Shown here piece by piece: positions 40,429-49,702 of a stretch of 64,000 nt of DNA; the stretch's first letter is position 1, and every line of letters begins with the position of its first letter. A model generated the notes under the pieces. That model was given only the letters and a program-made list of their open reading frames with translations, did no database searches and was not told the origin of the DNA. The stretch covers positions 2,914,001 to 2,978,000 of the forward strand of contig NZ_LVWJ02000014.1 of assembly GCF_001625015.1 (NCBI RefSeq), given 5' to 3'. A program made the position numbers and the translations under genes. This stretch comes from Lewinella sp. 4G2. Its GTDB lineage: Bacteria > Bacteroidota > Bacteroidia > Chitinophagales > Saprospiraceae.

Positions 40429-42162
40429 TCACCGCCCGTAACTAACTCCACTCTCCTGGTAGCCGATGCGTTGGGCAACGGCTTTCAACGTATCCCCCCG
40501 TGGGTAATCGAGCGGTTCGGTGTAGACCAGCCACGGGCCGGGAATGCCTCCCTTCGGCGTCAACTGGTAGGCAATTTGCGCGCCCTCCGTCTTGCTGTAC
40601 AATTCAAACCTTCCGAGGCTATCCCGCCGCGCCTGCGGGCGACCGGTAGTGGGCATCACCTCCAGCCCATCCCAGAACCGCTGGACGAGTTCGATTTCCG
40701 GTACCGCCCCCAAATCACCTATCTCCGCCAGCCAGGCATCCGTGGCCGACCTTAGTTCCGCAAGCTTCCCGGCGTAAGCTGGATCGTCCGCCAGATTTTG
40801 TAGTTCGTAAGGGTCATTCTCCGTATCAAAAAGTTCTTCCGTCGGTTTGGTCTTGCGGAACCATTGCGCCTGTGCGTCGGTCAGGGTACACGCATCGCGA
40901 CCCATTAGTAGAGACTGCATCGCCGCCATCTGTTCCCGGTATACGACGGGCAGGTAGTAGCCCCGCTCCGGGTAGTAGTTGCGCAAATATTTATACCGTT
41001 TATCCCGGCAGGCTCGGATCCGGTCGTAAAAGCCATCTAGCCGGTCCGAAGCTGCGAAAACATAGTCCCGCGGCGGGGCGGCGGCGGGGCCGAGGATGGC
41101 CTGGCCTTGCAGGTAATCCGGCAGGTCAATTCCGGTTAGACTAAACACTGTCGGTGCGAGATCGACGAAACTGAAAAGGCTGGAATCTATCGTACCCGCC
41201 TTCCGCTCATCGGGCCACTTTACGATCATCGGTACGCGAATCCCACTATCGTACAGCAGTCGTTTTTGCCGGGGAAGCGGCCCGCCGTGGTCGGAATAGA
41301 AGAAGATGATGGTGTTGCCCATCAGCCCGTCGGCCTCGAGTTGGTCCAGGAGCAGGCCCACCTGCTGGTCCATGATCTCGATGTTAGAGTAGACCCGGGC
41401 GGCGTCTTTCCGTGTGGCGGCATCGTCCACGAGGTAGGGTGGGAGGGGGACGTCGGCGGGGTCCACGGTAAGCGGCGGGCGGTCCGCATCCTCGGTCCAG
41501 ACGTCATCCCAGCGGTGGATTTTTGCCGTCGGCTCTTCGAAGCCTTCCACGAAACGGAGCTGCCCTTTCCCCGTGCGCCACACTTGGCTTTCGTGGGTGA
41601 TCTCCATGTTGAAGATTGAAAAAAAAGGCATCTCCGGGTCCGGCCGGTGGCGCCAGTGGGCGCGGGGTCCGGTTTCGTCCCAGGCCGTTTTCGGGGCGGC
41701 GAATTGGTAGTCGTGCTTCTGGTTATTCGTGGTGAAATACCCGTGCTCCCGCATGATTTGGCTCATCATCTTTACCTCGGGTGGCGGGAGGGCACCGTAA
41801 GGCCCGGGCAGTCCGAGCGCCTCCATATCCTCTTGCCGGCTGGTCGTCCGCATGTTGTGGCCGCCAATGCTGATCGGATACATCCCGGTCGCGATGCAGT
41901 TTCGGCTCGGGGCACATACACCGGCCACGCTGAAGGTATTTGGGAACCGCACGCCCGCTGCGGCTAGCCGGTCCAGGTTCGGCGTCCGCGCGGTACTGTC
42001 GCCAAAGGCAGCGATCATCGGGCTAATGTCCTCACACGTCAGCCAGAGGATATTCATCCGGTCTTTACCCGGCACCTGCGGCAGCGCCTCCGCATCATCA
42101 CGCTGGGCGCTGTCGCAGGTGCAAAGCAAGAGGGCAAGCAGAAAAAGGATAACGCGGTGCAT
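40429..42162 (-). CDS. Sulfatase (heparan-N-sulfatase-like), probable lipoprotein
   Basis: A 577-residue type I sulfatase that hydrolyses sulfate esters or sulfamates. The formylglycine motif is CAPSR (83-87), preceded by the family opening MNILWLTCEDISPMI with the metal-binding Asp. The start at ATG 42162 gives a hydrophobic signal with a likely lipobox (LALLLC, Cys14). The linker after it (residues 14-31) is encoded by two inverted copies of the 18-bp repeat. It lies downstream of a T9SS protein, TonB receptor and small membrane protein on the same strand, suggesting uptake and desulfation of an external sulfated compound. The locus to the left makes sulfated glycans, so the sulfatase may also act on the cell's own polymer. 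Confidence 0.9.
   Translation of the reverse strand: MHRVILFLLALLLCTCDSAQRDDAEALPQVPGKDRMNILWLTCEDISPMIAAFGDSTARTPNLDRLAAAGVRFPNTFSVAGVCAPSRNCIATGMYPISIGGHNMRTTSRQEDMEALGLPGPYGALPPPEVKMMSQIMREHGYFTTNNQKHDYQFAAPKTAWDETGPRAHWRHRPDPEMPFFSIFNMEITHESQVWRTGKGQLRFVEGFEEPTAKIHRWDDVWTEDADRPPLTVDPADVPLPPYLVDDAATRKDAARVYSNIEIMDQQVGLLLDQLEADGLMGNTIIFFYSDHGGPLPRQKRLLYDSGIRVPMIVKWPDERKAGTIDSSLFSFVDLAPTVFSLTGIDLPDYLQGQAILGPAAAPPRDYVFAASDRLDGFYDRIRACRDKRYKYLRNYYPERGYYLPVVYREQMAAMQSLLMGRDACTLTDAQAQWFRKTKPTEELFDTENDPYELQNLADDPAYAGKLAELRSATDAWLAEIGDLGAVPEIELVQRFWDGLEVMPTTGRPQARRDSLGRFELYSKTEGAQIAYQLTPKGGIPGPWLVYTEPLDYPRGDTLKAVAQRIGYQESGVSYGR
42072..42089 (-). repeat. 18-bp repeat, copy 9
   Basis: The minus strand reads AGGCGCTGCCGCAGGTGC, one edge mismatch, encoding EALPQVP in the sulfatase linker. 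Confidence 0.8.
42105..42122 (+). repeat. 18-bp repeat, copy 10 (inverted to copy 9)
   Basis: GGGCGCTGTCGCAGGTGC, a full match, 15 bases from copy 9 in the opposite orientation; the two could form a 17-bp stem. On the coding strand it encodes CTCDSAQ near the lipobox. Confidence 0.85.
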
Positions 42163-42175
42163 GGGATCGAGCGAT

Positions 42176-42988
42176 TTAATTGAGGTAGGAACGCAGCAAA
42201 ATGGCCGAAGCAGCGTGGTACAACAGACCAATAGAAATACCAATGAAAAGGTAGCTCTGAATGAACTTCGGGCCCACCCCAAACGCCCGGTTGATTCCCC
42301 GCTGGAGCATCACCAGTAATAACAGGACCACCAGCGAAATTGAAATGCCAAGGGAGATCACGGAGTCTGGATACAGACTGAGGTTGAAGGGGACGGATCC
42401 GCGAACAAGTGCAATGATTTGCTGAATATCCTCCAAGCCGTGAAAGCCCAGAAGAAAGGATAAAATGCCCAAGCTCCAGTGCTTTTGCCGGTACAGGCCA
42501 ATGGTGATGAGGATCAGTAGTAAAGTTGGCACTAAAAGGGGAACAAGGCTGAAGTCGCTCGCCGGCCGAAAGACATCCTGGTTTTCCTGAAAACTAAAGG
42601 TGACCCAGCGCCCCCGCATCCACCACATGCAGTACCCGATCCAGACGTACACCAGGCGCACCACCGCTGCACGATCCTGCAGTGGCTGTCGATCATCCGC
42701 GGTGATACCAGCATCGAGTAATTCTTCCCGTACCGCCTCGTTCCCTTCGCGCCCGAAAGCAAACCAGGAGGCCGATCGTTTTGGCTTCGACTTGGGGGAA
42801 GGTGGCGTTGCCGTAGCCTCGTTTCGAGGTGGAGGTACCGCCAGCCCTCTCCGGTTAAATTCCTCCAGCAATGCGGGAGCTACGGACGTAGATTGGCCTC
42901 GTTGTTCCCGGAACAACTGCTTGAGCTCCAAATTGGAAAGGTGCGTATAGGAATTGGACTTACCCGGCATATCCGGAAGGTAGCCCAT
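42176..42988 (-). CDS. Five-helix membrane protein with a charged N-terminal region
   Basis: A 270-residue protein with a soluble N-terminal part (about 1-110), proline and lysine rich near PPPRNEATATPPSPKSKP, then about five hydrophobic segments towards the C-terminus (YVWIGYCMWWM, LVPLLVPTLLLILITIGLY, ILSFLLGF, ISISLVVLLLLVML, YLFIGISIGLLY). It sits 13 bases from both the TonB receptor and the sulfatase genes, so it is in the same operon. No family is recognised. Confidence 0.7.
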   Translation of the reverse strand: MGYLPDMPGKSNSYTHLSNLELKQLFREQRGQSTSVAPALLEEFNRRGLAVPPPRNEATATPPSPKSKPKRSASWFAFGREGNEAVREELLDAGITADDRQPLQDRAAVVRLVYVWIGYCMWWMRGRWVTFSFQENQDVFRPASDFSLVPLLVPTLLLILITIGLYRQKHWSLGILSFLLGFHGLEDIQQIIALVRGSVPFNLSLYPDSVISLGISISLVVLLLLVMLQRGINRAFGVGPKFIQSYLFIGISIGLLYHAASAILLRSYLN

Positions 42989-43001
42989 CCAGGCGCGAAA
43001 C

Positions 43002-45548
43002 TCAAAACCGAAGACTCACCCCGAAGCGAATATCCAGCCCTGGCGCCGACACCCCACTCGCAAAAGTCCGGTAGTGGCAGTCCAACAAATTATCCGCCCG
43101 CAGACGGAGGCGGAGGGAACGGGTAAGCGCGTACTCCCCCGAAACATTTAGCGTCCACCAGGCCCGGCTACCTACGAATTCGCCCGTGTTGGGGTTGATG
43201 GGTGTGAACTCGATGTTGTCCGGGGTGCCCAGGTTGATGCCAATATTGTAGCTATCCCCGGGCGGCACGACTATCGACGACACGGCATAGCGCCAAACGG
43301 GTTTGGCCACCTGGAAACGGACATTGCCATTCAACCGTAGCCTTCGCTTGCGGTAACCTATCCCAAGTTTCCCGTAGGCTGGCGGAATGTGATCCTGCGG
43401 AACAATTATGCTGTTGGGTAACTCAGGAAAGTTTTGCCGCCGCCTGCCGTAGATGTAGTGGACATCCCCATCCAACTCCCACCCCTCGGCGAATTGCCAA
43501 TTGAAATAAAAGTCGCCCCCCGCAATGTTTCCACTGATGGCATTGACGTTGGTCTGCGTGCGCAGGGTATCGCCCCGGCTAACGAAGAAATCATCTCCGT
43601 TCGGCAGGGCACCATCCTCACGGATAATCGCGTTGCGCAGCCAGGTATGGTATAGCGTTGCACCAACTCGTAGCGTGCGGTCACTTGAAAAGATTTCGTA
43701 GCCAAATTCCAGCGTGTTGGATCGCTCCGCCCCCAATTCCGGGTTGGGGATGAGGATGAAGCCGTTCCGCTCCCGGAATTTACCGAAGTCATCCACGTTC
43801 GGTGCCCGAAAACCTTGGGTGGCAACGAACCGTAGGTTGGACCGTTCCCCGTTGCGGCGAATACCAAAAGCGCCCGTTGCGGATGTGTTATCGTTCCTGA
43901 TCCCGTCGAGGTAGGCCCGCGGCCATTCCAACGGATCGTCCTCACCAAAGGTGGCCCGCAAGCGTTGGGAGGCCAGGCGTAGCCCGCCACGCAGCCGCCA
44001 TCTTCGACCCAATTGTTGGCTCATGTCCAAATAAGCGCCCGCCGCGCTGAGGCTACTGCCCTGGCTGGGGTACCGGGTGGGAAGAGAAAGATTATCCCGC
44101 TCCCCGCTGACGATATTTTTTAGGAAGGCATCACTCACTACCCGGTCGTGGCGTAGGTCCACTCCGTACTTCAGGGTCAGGTTGCCGGGTAGCTCCTTGC
44201 TGAAATCAACCTGTAGGTTACTGACGAATACTTCCTCCTCGTTGTTCTCCTCCCAGTCATCCCCAAAGCGGCGGCGAATCCGGTCTTCTTCGATGAATTG
44301 TTGGCTAAGGAGGTAGGTCACCCGGTCGTAGAGTGCCGTCTTGCGCCGGTCCTTCAGCTCCAGGGCGGCCAGGAGTCTGGTCTGCGGCCCGTAGTCCCAC
44401 CGCGCCCACCGCAGCTGACCATTCCGCAGCTCGGTAAGTGCGTCGTATCGTGGGATGTCCGAGCTGGTGGAAGCCTGTAGGTTGATGCCCAATTCCAGTT
44501 CAGGCGCCAGCTGGAAACGGAACTTCTGGAGCAGGTTGTACTGGTCATAACCCGTTCCAATCTGGACGTTTGGCCGGTCATTTTGTACCACGGTATCCCG
44601 TCCGTTGCGTCGATCGACGAACGTATTCCGCAGCCCAAAGTCTGGATACTCGGGGCGCCAGGAACCAGCGCGTAGGTCCGAGGTTTGGGTGGTGGAGAGA
44701 ATTGTCAGTCCGGCCCATTTCGCTCCGCCGTATTCCAGCCGGCCGCCGAATTGGAGAGAGTTAGCTGCGGTACCAAAGGAGGAGATGACCTCGCCGGTAA
44801 TTACGGGGTCAATACCCTTCACCCTATACTTCGGTTCCCTGGTCTTGAAGTGGACGACTCCACCCAGCGCATCCGATCCGTAAGCCAGGGAGCCGGCGCC
44901 GTAGATGACCTCCAATTGGGAGAGGGCCAGTGGATCCACCGTAATGGCGTTCTGCAGGTGGCCCGAACGGTAGATGGCGTTGTTCATCCGCACGCCGTCC
45001 ACCACCAGTAAGACGCGGTTCGCTTCAAAACCACGCAGGACCGGGCTGCCACCACCAAACTGCGATTGCTGAACGTAAGCACCACTGAGGTTGGCCAGGG
45101 CATCAACGGTAGTGAGGGATTGCTGAGTAGTGATGGTACTGCCGGGTATGACCTCCACCGCCGCCGTCATCCGGTCAACGCGGGTTTCCCGCCGGCCTGC
45201 GACGACGACGGAAACGAGGAAGGAGGAACTTCGGGAAAGGACACCTTTGTTCCCACTAGCAATTAAGTTTTCCAGCGTAAAGGCTCCCTGCTCAAACCCC
45301 ACCCAGCTTACGCGGACGGTATCAGTCAGACCCAGACCGAGCTTCGGCGTCCAGTACCCACCTTCATCGGTTAGGCTGGTATCCAGTTTGGTTTGGACGG
45401 TGGCGAAGGGTAGGGGAGACCCATCGTCGTCCGCAACGAATTGGATGGGCGTTTGGGCGATGGCACCAAAGGAAAGCAGGCTCAGGCAGAGCAGCCAGTA
45501 CGTCCGCCGGTGTCTACGTAATATCCAAGCCCAGCGTGCTGGCATCAA
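43002..45548 (-). CDS. TonB-dependent receptor
   Basis: An 848-residue outer-membrane receptor. After a signal peptide (about 1-30) there is a carboxypeptidase-regulatory-like domain (residues 31-90), a plug domain with VDALANLSGAYVQQ, SPVLRGFEANRVLLVVDGVRMNNAIY and YGSDALGGVVHF, and a barrel ending in FGVSLRF with a C-terminal Phe. The plug resembles receptors of the haem/haemoglobin/siderophore type. No SusD partner is present, so glycan import through a SusCD pair is unlikely. It overlaps the upstream T9SS gene by four bases. Confidence 0.93.
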   Translation of the reverse strand: MMPARWAWILRRHRRTYWLLCLSLLSFGAIAQTPIQFVADDDGSPLPFATVQTKLDTSLTDEGGYWTPKLGLGLTDTVRVSWVGFEQGAFTLENLIASGNKGVLSRSSSFLVSVVVAGRRETRVDRMTAAVEVIPGSTITTQQSLTTVDALANLSGAYVQQSQFGGGSPVLRGFEANRVLLVVDGVRMNNAIYRSGHLQNAITVDPLALSQLEVIYGAGSLAYGSDALGGVVHFKTREPKYRVKGIDPVITGEVISSFGTAANSLQFGGRLEYGGAKWAGLTILSTTQTSDLRAGSWRPEYPDFGLRNTFVDRRNGRDTVVQNDRPNVQIGTGYDQYNLLQKFRFQLAPELELGINLQASTSSDIPRYDALTELRNGQLRWARWDYGPQTRLLAALELKDRRKTALYDRVTYLLSQQFIEEDRIRRRFGDDWEENNEEEVFVSNLQVDFSKELPGNLTLKYGVDLRHDRVVSDAFLKNIVSGERDNLSLPTRYPSQGSSLSAAGAYLDMSQQLGRRWRLRGGLRLASQRLRATFGEDDPLEWPRAYLDGIRNDNTSATGAFGIRRNGERSNLRFVATQGFRAPNVDDFGKFRERNGFILIPNPELGAERSNTLEFGYEIFSSDRTLRVGATLYHTWLRNAIIREDGALPNGDDFFVSRGDTLRTQTNVNAISGNIAGGDFYFNWQFAEGWELDGDVHYIYGRRRQNFPELPNSIIVPQDHIPPAYGKLGIGYRKRRLRLNGNVRFQVAKPVWRYAVSSIVVPPGDSYNIGINLGTPDNIEFTPINPNTGEFVGSRAWWTLNVSGEYALTRSLRLRLRADNLLDCHYRTFASGVSAPGLDIRFGVSLRF

Positions 45549-47458
45549 CGGACGAGGGAGAATTGCCCCTCAACGCTCATCACTTCGCCCATACCCTCAA
45601 TGCGGTAGGAGGACAGGAACAAGTAGGTTCCGACGTTCTGCGGCTTCCCGTCGGTCGTGCCGTCCCAACCTTCGGTGTAGGTATTGGTACTGAATACCTC
45701 CTGGCCCCACCGGTTGTAGATGAGGAGGCTGTAATCCGTGAGTTCACACTCGCTGAAGGCGCGGAACTCGTCGTTGAGCCCATCCTGATTGGCGGAAATG
45801 ATCTCGGGGAAGACCGGGTCGTCGCAAGTGCAACCCTCAATCGCCGTCAGGAAGATTAGCTCGTTAGTGGCACCACAGGAGTCGGTGACCGTGGCGGAGA
45901 TCTCATCTCCTTCGGCCAACGTAAGCAGCAAACTATCCCTTCGCGTACCGTCAAAAAAGACGATGTCGACCGGGGTAGTATCATTCGCGACGTGCAGTAC
46001 CCGGACGATGGCTTCGCGCCCGTCACAGATCTCCCCCCGCGTGGCGGTGACGGACAGGCGATACTCATCCGCCGTCGGGGCGCTGGTGGGGATGACCGTC
46101 TGGCAATCAAAGGTGGTCTCACAACCGTTGGTGATCGTAACACAGTATTCTCCGGGTTCCCGTACAACCAGGATAGAGTCGGTGCTCTCGTCGGACCACA
46201 AGTAGGCGTTACCCTCTACTCGTGCTGCCAACTCTAAATCGGTGTCGGGACAATTCTCGATTGTGAGCGGCTCCAGAATGATGGTGTCCGCCAGGCTGGT
46301 GCCAATGAAGATGTCATCAACGTACTGTGGCAAATTGGAGAGCCCGAAGGAGCTATTACCAGCATCAATTCGTAGTACGCCCCGGCGGAAGTCCGGCCCT
46401 GAATTGGAAGGGCAGGCGATTTCGTTGAGGAGAATGAACGTGTTTTGGCTACCTGTCTCTACCTCACTTTCGAGGTAGTAGAGATTACCGTTCGGCCCCA
46501 ACTGGAAAGCCGAAGTGGGGGCACCCTGGGTGAATCCTTCGTCCAAAAGGGCCACTTCGAGGCGGGTGAAATCCTCGAGGTCGTACCGGACCAAACGCGG
46601 AATGCCGAAGTCGACGCTTTCGATGAGGTACATGAAGCGACTGTCCGCAGTGAAGCCGGCACTGACGCTATTGGAGTTGGGGAAGTTCCGCAGTATTTCA
46701 CCGGGTGTCCCCGTAGCGTTATCGTAGGCTAATAGGTTGTCGCTGGCGAAGAGGAAATTGCCGTCCGGACTAAAGGTGTAGCGCTCCGTCAGGAAGGGGA
46801 AGTCTTTATTCACGGGGGCGCCGACACCGTCCGCCGTAACGGGGATGGTCACGATTTTTGGATTGCCTCCGTCGTCCAGGTTAGCGATGACCCAGTAGCC
46901 GGATCCATCCGCCATGGCGGTGGCGTCGAGGGCTTCTACGACGTTAGGGACGTAGGTCTGCCGCTCCTCCGTCACCTTGCCCAGGTTAGCGTCCTGGTTC
47001 ATATCCACGACGTAGTAGGAGAGGCCGTTGCCGGGGGGGCGATTGACCTGGGCGTTCTCCCGGTCTTCCATCGTGAAAAGGTAGTAGACATTGGGGCGGC
47101 CCGGGGCTGGAAAGGCGATGCTACTCTGCCGGGCGCTGATGCCGCCGCCCCGGAAGGTGGCCCAGTCAAACATCCGGTCGTTGTTCTTATTCCAAATGAC
47201 GCCGTCGATGTCCTGGTCGATCCCGCGGCCACCGCCGTTGCTGTAGAATTGGATCTCCCCCCGTTCGTTGCTCATCGATACACAACCTTCGAGGGCCACC
47301 ATGGCGGAGGGGCCGGAGAGGGTGGGGCGATCGTTTCCGAAGGTGATGAGGTAGCCGTTACCGAAGTGCCAGTTCTCCGCCTGACGGGCGGGCTGGGCGA
47401 CCAAGCAAGTGGCAAAGCCGAGCAGGAATACGCAACTCAAAAGGTGCCGTAAGTTCAT
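45545..47458 (-). CDS. T9SS type B secreted protein with gliding-motility C-terminal domain
   Basis: A 637-residue exported protein. A signal peptide (about 1-21) is followed by a large beta-propeller-like or WD40-like region (YLITFGNDRPTLSG, YYLFTMEDREN, YTFSPDGNFLFASDNL), two Cys-rich Ig-like segments, and the C-terminal CHU_C/type B sorting domain (PEIISANQDGLNDEFRAF and YNRWGQEVFST, ending in a GTYLFLSSYRI strand). It should be secreted through the type IX system and held at the cell surface, co-expressed with the TonB receptor. Confidence 0.9.
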   Translation of the reverse strand: MNLRHLLSCVFLLGFATCLVAQPARQAENWHFGNGYLITFGNDRPTLSGPSAMVALEGCVSMSNERGEIQFYSNGGGRGIDQDIDGVIWNKNNDRMFDWATFRGGGISARQSSIAFPAPGRPNVYYLFTMEDRENAQVNRPPGNGLSYYVVDMNQDANLGKVTEERQTYVPNVVEALDATAMADGSGYWVIANLDDGGNPKIVTIPVTADGVGAPVNKDFPFLTERYTFSPDGNFLFASDNLLAYDNATGTPGEILRNFPNSNSVSAGFTADSRFMYLIESVDFGIPRLVRYDLEDFTRLEVALLDEGFTQGAPTSAFQLGPNGNLYYLESEVETGSQNTFILLNEIACPSNSGPDFRRGVLRIDAGNSSFGLSNLPQYVDDIFIGTSLADTIILEPLTIENCPDTDLELAARVEGNAYLWSDESTDSILVVREPGEYCVTITNGCETTFDCQTVIPTSAPTADEYRLSVTATRGEICDGREAIVRVLHVANDTTPVDIVFFDGTRRDSLLLTLAEGDEISATVTDSCGATNELIFLTAIEGCTCDDPVFPEIISANQDGLNDEFRAFSECELTDYSLLIYNRWGQEVFSTNTYTEGWDGTTDGKPQNVGTYLFLSSYRIEGMGEVMSVEGQFSLVR

Positions 47459-47505
47459 CCGGTAAAATTAGGGTGTAGGAATAGAACGGTAGGTCGGTAC
47501 TATGG

Positions 47506-48060
47506 CTAATCTGCCGACTGTTGAATGGCCGTCGTTTCCCGGTCGGACGGCGCTGCTTCTTCCGTTCTTTCTTCCTCGTCATCCTTTGCAAAGGCGAAAG
47601 GTAGCATGATGAACATCCCGGCCATGATGGCCATGTCCGCCACGTTGAAGATGCCTGTCTGGAGCCCGAATAGCTTAAGGTGCAGCATATCTACCACGTG
47701 GCCCAGCATCAGCCGGTCGACGATGTTGCTTAGGCCACCGCCTACAATCAGCGCAAGTGCCACCACTTGCCAACCGTTCAGTCGGCGTTCGCGGAAGATG
47801 TAGACCAACAGGGCGACTAGCAGGATAGCGGGGAAGCCTTCCAAAAGAAGCGTACGCAGTACCGGTCCGAAGTCGGCCCCTAGCGACAGGAAGGCACCCG
47901 TGTTGCGGACGAAAGTGAAGCGCAGGATATCGTTCAGGTAAAACTGATCGGGCTGGCCCTGCAGGTGTTCGATGGCCAGCTGTTTGGTCCACTGGTCCAG
48001 GATCACCGTGATGGCAATGGCGATCGCTACTGGGAGCCATCTGGCTTTGAAGTATTTCAT
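47506..48060 (-). CDS. lspA: Lipoprotein signal peptidase
   Basis: A 184-residue aspartic peptidase that removes signal peptides from diacylated prolipoproteins. Four membrane helices are visible, with VILDQWTKQLA, FVRNTGAFLSLG, and GGGLSNIVDRLMLGHVVDML carrying the two catalytic Asp residues. I start at ATG 48060. The C-terminal 26 residues (DDEEERTEEAAPSDRETTAI) form an acidic tail beyond the usual LspA end. Confidence 0.95.
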   Translation of the reverse strand: MKYFKARWLPVAIAIAITVILDQWTKQLAIEHLQGQPDQFYLNDILRFTFVRNTGAFLSLGADFGPVLRTLLLEGFPAILLVALLVYIFRERRLNGWQVVALALIVGGGLSNIVDRLMLGHVVDMLHLKLFGLQTGIFNVADMAIMAGMFIMLPFAFAKDDEEERTEEAAPSDRETTAIQQSAD

Positions 48061-48121
48061 GGTATTGTCGTTTCGTCCCCCCGGTTTGCGGGCTGCCTTT
48101 TCTTGCTTGGTCCTTAACCTG

Positions 48122-48139
48122 GCACCTGCGGCAGCGCCC
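48122..48139 (-). repeat. 18-bp repeat, copy 11 (intergenic)
   Basis: The minus strand reads GGGCGCTGCCGCAGGTGC, a full match, in the 88-bp gap between the TlpA-like and lspA genes. Confidence 0.85.
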
Positions 48140-48148
48140 CTGAGAACG

Positions 48149-49501
48149 TTACTTGCCGGCGAAGACCTGAGCGAGTTTTTGCTCGAGCGCCGCACCGCGC
48201 AAATTGCGTGCAAGGATACGACCTTCTGCGTCTAATAACACGGTTTGGGGGATGCTCGATACTCCGTAGAGGCGGCCGACGGTACTTTTCCAACCCTTCA
48301 ATTCGGAGACGTGCAGCCACGTGAGATTATCATCCGCAATGGCCTTGAGCCAACGGTCGCGGTTGCTATCGAGAGATACGGCGAGGATCTCAAAACCCTG
48401 GTCCTTGTACTTCTCATAAACCTTCACGACGTTGGGATTTTCCCGCCGGCAGGGGCCACACCAACTCGCCCAAAAGTCGATGAGGACGACCTTGCCCCGT
48501 AAACTTTCGAGGGAAATGTTTTCGCCTTCGGGCGATTCGCTGGTGAAGAGTGGCGCTTCGGCACCAACGGAAAAGGTGCGCAGACCAGCCGCTTGTTGTT
48601 TGATCTGCTTGACGGGCGCGGGGTAGTCTGCGGCGAAGCGCTTTTCAATGGCGTCGGCCAGCTTGACGGCCGCCGGGTGCTTCTTCTGCGCAAGTGCGGC
48701 GAAGGCACCACTCAGGGCGAACAGCTGGGCGCGGGAGCCTTCGGGCCACTGGGAATTGACTTGCATGAGGATGTCCGCCAGGTTCTCTCCCTTCACGGCG
48801 CCAGCCAACGTATTCGTGAAGTTGCGGTTGCCTTCGTAGGACCACGGAAGGTCGTTATACCCCTTGTCGTTCCAATCAACGTTTTCGAAATAGGTATTGA
48901 CAAAGTAGTCGAGCTCATTGGAGAAACGACCCTGATTACTAGTGAGATAGCTTTTATAGGTGTTCAGCGTGGCGATGCGGCCCAGGATGGGTGTTTCCTT
49001 TTGCAGGCGTTCCATCAATTGCTGCTTTTGCTGGTCGATGTCGGCCAGCGTAGCGAGGTGGGTTTGCATGGCTGCGGAGTCGCCAGCCGTCATCGCTTTC
49101 TGATAGCTACGGGTAGCGGTGGAGAATTTTCCGTTTTGCACCTGGAACTGCTTTTTCAATTCCTGATAGCCGTCATTAGCGGGGGAGCCGGCGACTTTAG
49201 CGCGCTTCATCTGCCCGCACGTAGCCGTCACGGAAGGCTGCTCACCGGGGACTAACAAAACGGGGAGGGCATCCTTTGGCGCCGGGCCGAGGTAACGGAA
49301 TTTGGCCTCGTCGTAGGCAAAGTCCAACGTGAAGGTGCCGTCGGAGCCCTTGACCAGATCCATCTCCGTATCGAAACCCGCCCCGTTAAATTGGTAGAGG
49401 TGGAGGGCGGAGCAACCCTTGGCGGTAACCGTTAGCTGAGATGCCTGGGCGGAGAGGGTAGAAGCACTCAGTAAAACGAGAAGAATACGTAGATAATTCA
49501 T
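48149..49501 (-). CDS. TlpA-family thioredoxin with N-terminal DUF4369-like domain
   Basis: A 450-residue exported thiol-disulfide protein. A signal peptide (1-19) is followed by a beta-rich N-terminal domain, a long helical middle (about 100-300) and a C-terminal thioredoxin domain with FWASWCGPCRRENP (CxxC) and a cis-Pro in YGVSSIPQTVLLD. The arrangement is common in Bacteroidota. An exact TAnnTTTG box lies four bases before its ATG, and a repeat-bearing spacer separates it from lspA. Confidence 0.9.
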   Translation of the reverse strand: MNYLRILLVLLSASTLSAQASQLTVTAKGCSALHLYQFNGAGFDTEMDLVKGSDGTFTLDFAYDEAKFRYLGPAPKDALPVLLVPGEQPSVTATCGQMKRAKVAGSPANDGYQELKKQFQVQNGKFSTATRSYQKAMTAGDSAAMQTHLATLADIDQQKQQLMERLQKETPILGRIATLNTYKSYLTSNQGRFSNELDYFVNTYFENVDWNDKGYNDLPWSYEGNRNFTNTLAGAVKGENLADILMQVNSQWPEGSRAQLFALSGAFAALAQKKHPAAVKLADAIEKRFAADYPAPVKQIKQQAAGLRTFSVGAEAPLFTSESPEGENISLESLRGKVVLIDFWASWCGPCRRENPNVVKVYEKYKDQGFEILAVSLDSNRDRWLKAIADDNLTWLHVSELKGWKSTVGRLYGVSSIPQTVLLDAEGRILARNLRGAALEQKLAQVFAGK

Positions 49502-49505
49502 GGGG

Positions 49506-49513
49506 CAAATTTA
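49506..49513 (-). promoter_or_regulatory. TAnnTTTG -7 box four bases before the start codon
   Basis: The minus strand reads TAAATTTG, an exact match, then four bases and the ATG at 49501. The transcript is probably leaderless. Confidence 0.45.
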
Positions 49514-49702
49514 CGAAAAACGGCTGCCGTCCGTCGAAGACCGGCCCCGATAAGACGGTTGAATGACGACTTTGGACGAATTCCCCCGTGATCTTAGGCA
49601 GGCCTTAACAACCTGGGGGTGATTTGCTGGTTTGGTTTAGGTACTGGCGTTGAAAATTGGCTTCACAAAGCAATTACCTTTAGGCCGGCTCAAACCACTA
49701 AT

